Positions 34,859 to 42,054 of a stretch of 64,000 bases of DNA are shown one piece after another. This DNA comes from an uncultured Prevotellaceae bacterium. GTDB lineage: Bacteria; Bacteroidota; Bacteroidia; Bacteroidales; Bacteroidaceae. The translations under genes and the position numbers were made by a program. The stretch lies in the NCBI GenBank assembly GCA_900317305.1, contig ONGG01000010.1:62001-126000 (forward strand), given 5' to 3'. Every line of letters begins with the position of its first letter. The stretch's first letter is position 1. Below the pieces are notes generated by a model, which ran no database searches, had not been told where the DNA came from, and saw only the letters and a list, made by a program, of their open reading frames with translations.

Positions 34859-35827
34859 TTATTTTTTGATAGTGGCGGGTTTCCGTGTGGTAACCTTCTT
34901 TTGGGGTGTGGGTGCTGGAGAGTTGGCAGACGGGGTGTCGGTTTTCTTCTCCTCGGCTTTGATCACCTTCTCTACCTCAACCCGGAAGATGAGGGTGGAA
35001 TAGGGCTTGATCTCTCCCATATTGCGCTCGCCATAGGCCAGGTTGTAGGGGATGTAGAGTTCCCACATGCTGCCTTCGGGCATCATGGTGAGGGCCTCGG
35101 TCCAACCTTTGATGACATCGGTGGGGCGGAAGGTGGTGGTCTGCGGGTTGCGCTTGTAGCTGCTGTCGAAGATGGTGCCGTCTACCAACCGGCCCTCGTA
35201 TTTCACCTCCACTTGGTCGTTGGCGGTGGCGATGGGACCATTGCCTTGACGCAGCACCCTGTATTGCAGACCGCTGGGTTGGGTGGTCACACCAGGCTGC
35301 TTGGCGGTCTGTTTCAGGAATTCCTCACCTTCTTTCTTCAGTGCCAGTATATGTTGCTCTTTACGGTCTTTCACATAGCGCTGGGCAGCGGAGTCGGTGA
35401 AGGTAGAGTAGTCTTTCTTGAGCGCGGCAAGGAAACCCTGGTTGATGGCATCGATATTCAGACTGTCGGCCACGCCAGCCAGGTTTCTTTTGGCTGTGGC
35501 CAGCATGTTGGTGCTCACCATATGGGCCACGTCGACACCGGCGGCATAGGCGTTGAGTTCGGGGTGGTTGGTCTCCTTCGAGATGGCTGCCTCAAAGCCT
35601 TCGATGAATTTGTAGAGATAGGTGGTGTCAACACCTCTCTGGCTGATGAGGTAGGGGATGAGTCCGTTGGTCATCTCTATGCCCGTGGCATAACTGATGG
35701 AGTCGTTGGCATTCTGTAGCACTAGGGGAGCCGTGGTGGGCTTGTTTTCCTTTTTCTTCTTTGCCTCGGTGGTATTGAGGGAGGCACCCATGGCGAAGAG
35801 GAGTGCCAGCAACACAATTTTCTTCAT
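34859..35827 (-). CDS. FKBP-type peptidyl-prolyl isomerase, periplasmic, with Lys-rich tail
   Basis: The 322-residue protein has a signal peptide (KKIVLLALLFAMGASLNTTEA), an N-terminal dimerisation domain of the FKBP_N type (about 40-190), a C-terminal FKBP domain (about 195-285; GLQYRVLRQGNGPIA, YEGRLVDGTIFDSSY, ELYIPYNLAYGERNMG) and a basic/proline tail (KKVTTRKPATIKK). The arrangement resembles FkpA/Mip chaperones. It is third of three FKBP genes in a row and directly upstream of the DEAD-box gene. A hairpin separates it from the second FKBP. Confidence 0.92.
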   Translation of the reverse strand: MKKIVLLALLFAMGASLNTTEAKKKKENKPTTAPLVLQNANDSISYATGIEMTNGLIPYLISQRGVDTTYLYKFIEGFEAAISKETNHPELNAYAAGVDVAHMVSTNMLATAKRNLAGVADSLNIDAINQGFLAALKKDYSTFTDSAAQRYVKDRKEQHILALKKEGEEFLKQTAKQPGVTTQPSGLQYRVLRQGNGPIATANDQVEVKYEGRLVDGTIFDSSYKRNPQTTTFRPTDVIKGWTEALTMMPEGSMWELYIPYNLAYGERNMGEIKPYSTLIFRVEVEKVIKAEEKKTDTPSANSPAPTPQKKVTTRKPATIKK

Positions 35828-35880
35828 GATGATGTGTAGATTGATTGGTCTGATGAATGGTTAGGGGCTTTTCTTAACAA

Positions 35881-35910
35881 TTGGCACCCGCCCCGAAAGG
35901 CAGGTGCCAA
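35881..35910 (-). terminator. Intercistronic hairpin between FKBP genes
   Basis: TTGGCACC (35881-35888) and GGTGCCAA (35903-35910) form an 8-bp stem extended by partial GC pairs. The minus-strand downstream sequence TTGTTAAG is a weak U-tract, so this may be a partial terminator or an mRNA stabiliser. Confidence 0.45.
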
Positions 35911-35941
35911 CCGTTTGCCGTCATCTCATAGAGATGATGGA

Positions 35942-36793
35942 TTATTTCGATTCCAGAAGCTCAATGGTGAAGATGAGGGTGGAGTAGGGCTTGATGCCAG
36001 CCATCTCACGACCACCGTAAGCTTTGTCTTCGGGGATGACAACCTCCCATTTCGAACCCACGGGCATGTGGGTGAGGGCCTCGGCGAAACCGGGGATGTT
36101 CTGGCGAACCATCATCTCCAGAGGCTGGCCATGCTTGGCAGAGCTGTCGAACACCTGTCCGTCGATGGTCTTGCCCTCATAGTTCACCTTTACGGTAGAG
36201 GAGTCGGTGGGGATGGCACCATTGCCTTCCTTGATGACCCTGTACTGCACACCCGAGGGAAGGGTCTTCACACCGGGTTTCTTGGCGTTCTCGGCGAGGA
36301 ATTTGGCACCAGCCTCCTTGTTCTTGCTATATTTGGTATCCATTATGCTGTTGTGTACGCGCTCGGCCATGCCGTCGAGTTGCGGACCCACTTTCTCGAT
36401 GTCCATGATGTGCTTGTTGCCCTTGATACCGTCGATGAGGCCGGCCACCAGGTTCTTGGTCGATACGTGATATACGGAGTCGTTGCCGAAGATGCCACGG
36501 TTGATGCCGCTGGTCATCTGTGAGCCCACTTGCAAGCCAGCGAAGTAGGCGGCTTCCTTGGCGCTGTTGCCAGCCTTGGTGCCTTCTTTGAAACCTCTTA
36601 CGAAGTCGGCGATATAGGCTGTGTCGATGCCTTGGCTTTGGATATAGCCCTTCATCTGTCCGCCGTTAGCCAGACCGATGGCGTAGCTCAGGGTGTCGAT
36701 GTCGGTATGAAGACTTGCCTTGGGGGAGTGGTTGCACGATGCACTGGCCATGGCAATGATGGCTGCAGTTGCGAAGATTGATAATTTTTTCAT
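35942..36793 (-). CDS. FKBP-type peptidyl-prolyl isomerase, probable lipoprotein
   Basis: The 283 residues begin KKLSIFATAAIIAMASASCNHS, a signal sequence ending in a cysteine compatible with a lipoprotein. An FKBP_N domain (YAIGLANGGQMKGYIQSQG to about 165) and an FKBP_C domain (GVQYRVIKEGNGAIP, YEGKTIDGQVFDSSA, WEVVIPEDKAYGGREMAG) follow. Its ending LIFTIELLESK is canonical. It is the middle of three paralogues and begins 24 bases after the first. Folding of envelope proteins is the likely role. Confidence 0.92.
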   Translation of the reverse strand: MKKLSIFATAAIIAMASASCNHSPKASLHTDIDTLSYAIGLANGGQMKGYIQSQGIDTAYIADFVRGFKEGTKAGNSAKEAAYFAGLQVGSQMTSGINRGIFGNDSVYHVSTKNLVAGLIDGIKGNKHIMDIEKVGPQLDGMAERVHNSIMDTKYSKNKEAGAKFLAENAKKPGVKTLPSGVQYRVIKEGNGAIPTDSSTVKVNYEGKTIDGQVFDSSAKHGQPLEMMVRQNIPGFAEALTHMPVGSKWEVVIPEDKAYGGREMAGIKPYSTLIFTIELLESK

Positions 36794-36817
36794 GAATTGT
36801 TTATAGTTTTTTGATGA

Positions 36818-37423
36818 TTATTTCACTTCAATGAGCTCCACGTCGAAGATGAGTGCGGAGAATGGGGGGATGAGTGTGCCTGCACCACCCTCGCCATAAC
36901 CCAGGCGGTAGGGGATGAAGAAACGGTATTTGGCACCCTCCTGCATGAGCTGGAGTCCCTCGGTCCAACCGGTGATCACCTGGTTGAGGGGGAAGGTAGC
37001 GGGCTCACCACGCTGGAAACTGCTGTCGAAGACGGTGCCGTCGACGAGGAATCCCTCATAGTGGCATACCACTTGGTCGGTGGCTTTGGGCTTGCGGCCG
37101 TTGCCCTCGCGGAGCACCTTGTACTGCAGACCGCTTGGCAGTGTCACCACACCTTCGTTCTTGGCGTTCTCGGCCAGGTATTTCTCTCCTGCTTCCTTGG
37201 CCACCTTGCCTTGCACGGCACGGTCGGCGTTCATCTTCTGCTCTTTCTTCTGGAAGTAGGCTTCCACAATGGTCTGTGCGTCTTTGTTGGATACTTTCAG
37301 GGTGTTGCCTGCCAGAACGTCTTTGATGGCTTCGGCAAAATCGTCGATATTGAGGTCTGTGGCACCCATTTGGGCCAGTTGGCGACCAACGCCCAAGCCT
37401 AGGGCATAACTAACTTTGTCCAT
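36818..37423 (-). CDS. FKBP-type peptidyl-prolyl isomerase, cytoplasmic FklB-like
   Basis: The 201-residue protein starts MDKVSYALGLGVGRQLAQMG with no signal peptide, so it should be cytoplasmic, unlike its two downstream paralogues. FKBP_N spans about 1-95 and FKBP_C about 100-200 (GLQYKVLREGNGRKP, YEGFLVDGTVFDSSF, RFFIPYRLGYGEGGAG, LIFDVELIEVK). The overall size and order match E. coli FklB (FKBP22). It is first in the FKBP-FKBP-FKBP-helicase operon and has its own upstream -7 element. Confidence 0.93.
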   Translation of the reverse strand: MDKVSYALGLGVGRQLAQMGATDLNIDDFAEAIKDVLAGNTLKVSNKDAQTIVEAYFQKKEQKMNADRAVQGKVAKEAGEKYLAENAKNEGVVTLPSGLQYKVLREGNGRKPKATDQVVCHYEGFLVDGTVFDSSFQRGEPATFPLNQVITGWTEGLQLMQEGAKYRFFIPYRLGYGEGGAGTLIPPFSALIFDVELIEVK

Positions 37424-37463
37424 AAAAAATCTTAAGAATTAAAATGCATTTTAAAAATTGCGG

Positions 37464-37471
37464 CAAAGTTA
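37464..37471 (-). promoter_or_regulatory. -7 element of the FKBP operon
   Basis: TAACTTTG on the minus strand lies 40 bases upstream of the first FKBP start. A TTTG at 19-20 bases is not seen. Confidence 0.5.
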
Positions 37472-37515
37472 CTCATTTTCTGCGATTGAATGGGTGTAAT
37501 TTGTGGAAAAAATAC

Positions 37516-37523
37516 TATTTTTG
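37516..37523 (+). promoter_or_regulatory. -7 element upstream of the sirtuin gene
   Basis: TATTTTTG matches TAnnTTTG. It is divergent from the FKBP promoter and 112 bases before the sirtuin ATG. The upstream half of the promoter is not clear. Confidence 0.45.
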
Positions 37524-37635
37524 TACATTATTAATAAATCGGAATGCCGTTTGTTCGTCCTTTACCTATTCTTGTGGAAACAAGGGGATGAGGCAAGGGG
37601 CATGGCTCCCGGATTGAAACCTTAACTTTAAGCGT

Positions 37636-38340
37636 ATGAAGAAAGTAGTGATATTGACTGGTGCGGGCATGTCGGTGGAGAGTGGCCTGAAGACCTTCCG
37701 CGATGCCGACGGCTTGTGGGAGAACTATCCGGTTGCCCAAGTGGCTACGCACGAGGGTTGGCTCAACGACCCTGCTCTTGTTACCAAGTTCTACAACATG
37801 TTGCGCAAGAAGACGCTCAACGCCAAACCCAATGAGGGCCATCAGCTGGTGGCCGCCTTGCAGAACTACTATGACGTGGAGGTGGTGACGCAGAATGTCG
37901 ACAACCTGCACGAGGTGGCGGGCAGCAAGAAGGTGGTTCACCTGCATGGTGAGTTGATGAAGGTGTGCTCGAGCATCGACCCCTACGACGCACGCTATAT
38001 CCAGACGCTCACTCCCGAGAACCCGGAGGTGGAGGTGGGGGCCAAGGCAGGCGACGGTTCGCTGCTGCGCCCGCATATCGTGTTCTTCAACGAGGCGGTG
38101 CCGATGATAGAGGTGGCCATAGACAAATGCTTGCAAGCCGACATCTTCATCATCATTGGCACCTCGCTGGTGGTCTATCCGGCTGCCGGACTGGTGAGAT
38201 ACGTGCCCAGGCACGCACCGATCTACCTCATCGACCCAGGCGATGTGAGGGTGCCTGAAACGGAGCGCTTCGAACACCTCAAGATGGGTGCCTCGGCGGG
38301 CATGAGGATACTCTACGACCGACTGGTAAAGGAGGCCTGA
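37636..38340 (+). CDS. NAD-dependent protein deacylase (sirtuin)
   Basis: This Sir2-type enzyme removes acyl groups from lysines using NAD. The 234 residues show LTGAGMSVESGLKTFRD (NAD loop), VVTQNVDNLHEVAG (catalytic TQNxD), HLHGE (catalytic histidine), LLRPHIVFFNEAVP and IIGTSLVVYPAAG. Most bacterial sirtuins have four zinc cysteines; here only one Cys is in that region (KVCSSIDPYD), so the usual structural zinc site is missing. I believe related Bacteroidales proteins share this. FNEAVP replaces the common FGE. It converges on the Na/Pi transporter gene with four bases between stops. Confidence 0.92.
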   Translation: MKKVVILTGAGMSVESGLKTFRDADGLWENYPVAQVATHEGWLNDPALVTKFYNMLRKKTLNAKPNEGHQLVAALQNYYDVEVVTQNVDNLHEVAGSKKVVHLHGELMKVCSSIDPYDARYIQTLTPENPEVEVGAKAGDGSLLRPHIVFFNEAVPMIEVAIDKCLQADIFIIIGTSLVVYPAAGLVRYVPRHAPIYLIDPGDVRVPETERFEHLKMGASAGMRILYDRLVKEA

Positions 38341-38344
38341 CCCA

Positions 38345-40063
38345 TCAGGCTTCCTTCTGGCGCATGCCCATGCGGGCCTCCACCACGTTCACCACGTAGT
38401 CGCCCAGTTTCTCACACTCTGAGATGATGTCCATATAGATGGTTCCCACACCATAGGAGTATTCGTGGTTGTTGATGTCGTTGATGTTCTGCGACTTCAA
38501 CTGGTTGCGATAGTTGTTGATTTCGTTCTCGATGTTGAACGAACGGTTCACGTTGAACGATTCCTTTCGTCCGCTCATCAGCGAGTTCATCTGCTCCAGG
38601 GCATTGTTGGTGAGTTCCATCATCTGGTGCAGTTGCTCATACTGCTTCTCGGTGAAATGGTCTTGTTTGCTTTGCACCTTGCGGTTGATGGTGCGTGCCA
38701 TGTTGTAGCATGAGTCGCCGATGCTCTCAAGTTCGGAAATCTCGCGCAGCATGGCACGTATCTTGTGCTTGGTATCGTCGCTCAGGTGAGCGTCCGACAC
38801 CTGGTCGAGATACCTGGCTATCTCTATCTCCATATTATCGGAGATATCCTCGTATTTCTCGATGCGTGCGAAGAGTTTGCCGAATTTCTGCATGTCTTTC
38901 TCGGTGAGCAACTCGCGCACCATGCCAAACATACGTTGCATTCGTTCTGCAAACGAGCGTATCTCCTTCTGTGCCTCGAGCACCGAGAGTTCAGGGGTCT
39001 TCATGATGCCCGAGGTGATGAAATGCAGACGGAAGTCTTCCTCCTCACCGGCCTCCTTGCCCTTGATCATCCAGCACACGAAGCGCTCAATATAGGGGGT
39101 GAACCAAATCTGGAGCAAGGTGTTGGTGATGTTGAAGAGGGAGTGGAAGGCAGCGAGAACGATGCTGGTCTTGACGAGGTTGGCGGCATAGCCTGGGGCA
39201 TCGCTGCTGATGGTGCGGTCGAAACCGATGATGGAGCAGACAAAACTGATAAAAGGCTGCAAGAGGATGAGCGCCCAGGTCACACCGATGACATTGATGA
39301 TGAAGTGGGCAAAGGCGGCACGGCGCGCCGAGGTGTTGGCGGTAAAGGCCACGATGTTGGCGGTGATGGTGGTGCCGATGTTCTCGCCGAGCACGAGCAT
39401 GATGCCTTGGTCGATATGGAGCACGCCAGTGGAGCAGAGGGTCATCGTGATGGCCATGATGGCTGCCGACGACTGCACGCAAAGGGTGAGCACGGTGCCT
39501 ATGAGCAGGAAGAAAAGGGTGTTCCCAAAACTGGACTCGTTGAATTGCTGGAAGAACCGGCTGATGGTGGCACCCGTCACGGGGTCCTCAACCAGTGAGA
39601 AACTGGTCTCCTTCAGGGTGATCAAACCAAGAAACAGGAATGCGACTCCGAAGAGGAAGTCGCCCATGATGCGCCTGCTCTTCATATAGATGAGAATGAT
39701 GCCGATGAAGAATCCGGGATAGATGAGATAGGTGACATTGAACACGTCGGAAAGCGACATGATCCATGCCGTGACGGTGGTGCCGATATGTGCGCCCATA
39801 ATCACCGAAATGGCTTGCAACAGTGTGAGCAGTCCGGCATTCACAAACGATACGGTCATCAGCGTGGTGGCGGTAGACGACTGTACGGCGGCGGTGACAA
39901 ACATACCCGTCATCACACCCGTGAAACGGTTGGTGGTCATCGCACCGAGCACATGGCGCAATTGTGGACCGGCCATCTTCTGCAGGCTCTCGCTCATGGA
40001 TTTCATACCAAACATGAGAAGAGCCAGCGCACCGAGCAACTTAAATATGATCCAAATCGACAT
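38345..40063 (-). CDS. Na+/phosphate cotransporter family protein with PhoU-like tail
   Basis: The 572-residue membrane protein has two Na/Pi cotransporter repeats, each with a QSS motif: TAAVQSSTATTLMT (near residue 60) and LCVQSSAAIMAITMTL (near 200). The C-terminal 200 residues (about 345-560) are a helical PhoU-like domain (ISELESIGDSCYNMARTI). This is the NptA/YjbB-type layout; YjbB exports phosphate in E. coli. Import versus export is undetermined here. No pst or pho genes are near. Confidence 0.92.
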   Translation of the reverse strand: MSIWIIFKLLGALALLMFGMKSMSESLQKMAGPQLRHVLGAMTTNRFTGVMTGMFVTAAVQSSTATTLMTVSFVNAGLLTLLQAISVIMGAHIGTTVTAWIMSLSDVFNVTYLIYPGFFIGIILIYMKSRRIMGDFLFGVAFLFLGLITLKETSFSLVEDPVTGATISRFFQQFNESSFGNTLFFLLIGTVLTLCVQSSAAIMAITMTLCSTGVLHIDQGIMLVLGENIGTTITANIVAFTANTSARRAAFAHFIINVIGVTWALILLQPFISFVCSIIGFDRTISSDAPGYAANLVKTSIVLAAFHSLFNITNTLLQIWFTPYIERFVCWMIKGKEAGEEEDFRLHFITSGIMKTPELSVLEAQKEIRSFAERMQRMFGMVRELLTEKDMQKFGKLFARIEKYEDISDNMEIEIARYLDQVSDAHLSDDTKHKIRAMLREISELESIGDSCYNMARTINRKVQSKQDHFTEKQYEQLHQMMELTNNALEQMNSLMSGRKESFNVNRSFNIENEINNYRNQLKSQNINDINNHEYSYGVGTIYMDIISECEKLGDYVVNVVEARMGMRQKEA

Positions 40064-40155
40064 AAATCATTAAATTTTCCTTCAAAATATACCCTATTTC
40101 GTTTTTTCTCACTACTTTTACATGCAAATCCAAAATAACGACAAAATACGATACA

Positions 40156-41817
40156 ATGAGAGAATTACTAAAAATCCGATGCAAAAATAATAAAAAAAAC
40201 GTAGAAATCCCCATGGGTAGCACACTTTCTGAGGTTTTTACGCAATTGAAATTGGAAATGCCCTATGGGCCTGTGAGCGCTAAGGTGAACAACCAGGTCA
40301 CCGGTCTCGACTTCCGCCTCTATCACAACAAGGACGTGGAATTCCTCGACATCACTCACCCCTCTGGGCACCGGGCATACACGCGCACCCTGTTCTTCGT
40401 GCTCTGTAAAGCCGTGCACGACCTTTATCCCAAAGGGAGCGTGGTCATCGATATCCCCGTGTCGAATGGTTACTACTGCGACATGACGCTCGGCCATCCT
40501 GTGACACAGCAGGATGTGGATGCCTTGAAGCAGCGCATGCGACAAATCATCGAGGCCGACATTCCTATCAGGCGACGGGAGTGCACGGTGGATGAGGCAG
40601 CGAAGATTTTCGAGGAGCGTGGCACCAGTTCGAAGGTGAAGCTCATGCAGACCATCGGCGACCTCTATACCGTTTATTACGAACTCGACGACTATGCCGA
40701 CTACTACTATGGGGCACTGCTCCCCAGGACGGGTTGTCTCTATCTCTTCGACCTGGCCAAATATTACGATGGCATGCTGCTGCGCATCCCCCAGATAAGC
40801 AACCCCTCACAACTGGGCGAGATGATCGTGCAAGACAAGATGTTTGGCATCTTCAAAGAGCATCACCAGTGGCAGAACATCCTCGGCATCAGTACGGTGG
40901 GCGATTTCAACGTGTCGGTGTCGAAAGGCTATGCCTCGTCCATCGTCAATATCTCTGAAGCCCTGCAGGAGAAGAAAATCGCCAAGATAGCCGAGGATAT
41001 CGCACAACGCGACGATGTGCGCATCGTACTGATATCCGGCCCCTCGTCGAGCGGAAAGACAACCACCTGCAAGCGACTCTCCATACAGCTCGTGTGCAAT
41101 GGGCGTCGGCCGGTGATGATGTCGCTCGACGACTATTTTATCGACCGTGAGCAAACACCAAGGGACGCTAAGGGTGACTACGACTTCGAGAGTCTGTATG
41201 CACTCAACATCCCCTTGCTCAACAAGCAACTCAATGCGCTCCTCGCTGGCGAGGAGGTGGAACTGCCCAAGTACAATTTCCAAAAAGGAAAGAGCGAACC
41301 AAGTGGTCAGCTGCTGAAGCTCAACCCCAAAGACATCCTTGTGATAGAAGGCATCCACGCCCTCAATCCCGAACTTACCTCGCATGTTCCCGAATGCCAG
41401 AAATTCAAGGTCTATGCCTCGGCGCTCACTACCATCTTGCTCGACAACCACAACTACATCCCCACAACCGACAACCGGCTCCTGCGACGCATCATCCGCG
41501 ACGACAAATACCGGGGCGTCTCGGCTCAGGAGACCATACGCCGTTGGCCATCGGTGAGGGCGGGCGAGCAGAAATGGATCTTCCCCTATCAGGAGAATGC
41601 CGATGCCATGTTCAATACGGCCATGATCTATGAGTTGGCGGTCATCAAGCAACAGGCCCGCCAACTGCTCGAACGGGTGCCCAGAAAGGCCGAGGAGTTC
41701 TCCGAAGCCTACAGGCTCAATAAGTTCTTGAGCTATTTCGTCGACATCCCTTCCGACCAACTGCCCTATACCTCACTGCTTAGGGAGTTCCTCGGAGGCA
41801 GTTCCTTCACCTACTAA
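40156..41817 (+). CDS. Nucleoside (uridine-type) kinase with TGS and ThrRS-like N-terminus
   Basis: The 553-residue protein has a TGS-like domain (about 1-65), a region resembling the tRNA second additional/editing domain of threonyl-tRNA synthetase (about 65-260, including AVHDLYPKGSVVIDIP) and a uridine-kinase P-loop domain. In the kinase, Walker A is SGPSSSGKTTTCKRL near residue 295, and MMSLDDYFIDREQTPRD and VIEGIHALNPEL follow. The kinase part probably phosphorylates a nucleoside; the purpose of the synthetase-like half is unknown. The arrangement recurs in Bacteroidetes and some Firmicutes. It is divergent from the Na/Pi gene. Confidence 0.88.
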   Translation: MRELLKIRCKNNKKNVEIPMGSTLSEVFTQLKLEMPYGPVSAKVNNQVTGLDFRLYHNKDVEFLDITHPSGHRAYTRTLFFVLCKAVHDLYPKGSVVIDIPVSNGYYCDMTLGHPVTQQDVDALKQRMRQIIEADIPIRRRECTVDEAAKIFEERGTSSKVKLMQTIGDLYTVYYELDDYADYYYGALLPRTGCLYLFDLAKYYDGMLLRIPQISNPSQLGEMIVQDKMFGIFKEHHQWQNILGISTVGDFNVSVSKGYASSIVNISEALQEKKIAKIAEDIAQRDDVRIVLISGPSSSGKTTTCKRLSIQLVCNGRRPVMMSLDDYFIDREQTPRDAKGDYDFESLYALNIPLLNKQLNALLAGEEVELPKYNFQKGKSEPSGQLLKLNPKDILVIEGIHALNPELTSHVPECQKFKVYASALTTILLDNHNYIPTTDNRLLRRIIRDDKYRGVSAQETIRRWPSVRAGEQKWIFPYQENADAMFNTAMIYELAVIKQQARQLLERVPRKAEEFSEAYRLNKFLSYFVDIPSDQLPYTSLLREFLGGSSFTY

Positions 41818-41872
41818 CCCATCGGTACGAGTAGGAAGAAAGCATAACACAATCATCATTGTTGTATATTTA

Positions 41873-41913
41873 TACCTCGGAATAATCAAAATATTGCATA
41901 TTATTCCGAGGTA
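41873..41913. promoter_or_regulatory. 14-bp palindrome between nucleoside kinase and korA
   Basis: TACCTCGGAATAAT (41873-41886) and ATTATTCCGAGGTA (41900-41913) are perfect inverses with a 13-base loop. No T-run follows, so it is not a canonical terminator. It may end the kinase mRNA or act as a regulator site 65 bases above the korA promoter. The following 50 bases repeat ATATGCA three times. Confidence 0.5.
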
Positions 41914-41977
41914 ATGATATTTATATGCAGTTAATATGCATAATATGCAATGGTTTTTGATTTTTATTCAAAAACAT

Positions 41978-42008
41978 TTTGCCAATTCAATAGTTTTTAA
42001 GAACTTTG
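41978..42008 (+). promoter_or_regulatory. Promoter of korAB
   Basis: TTTG (41978-41981), 19 bases, GAACTTTG (42001-42008), one mismatch in the -7 element. The predicted start is about 40 bases before the chosen korA ATG. Confidence 0.6.
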
Positions 42009-42054
42009 CACTCGAATTATTTAGAGGCAACTGATTTTGTTAAAAAATATCATA

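Noticed and set aside
37502-37510. TGTGGAAAA near the sirtuin gene as a second origin
   Set aside because: A single isolated 9-mer, not a cluster; expected by chance.
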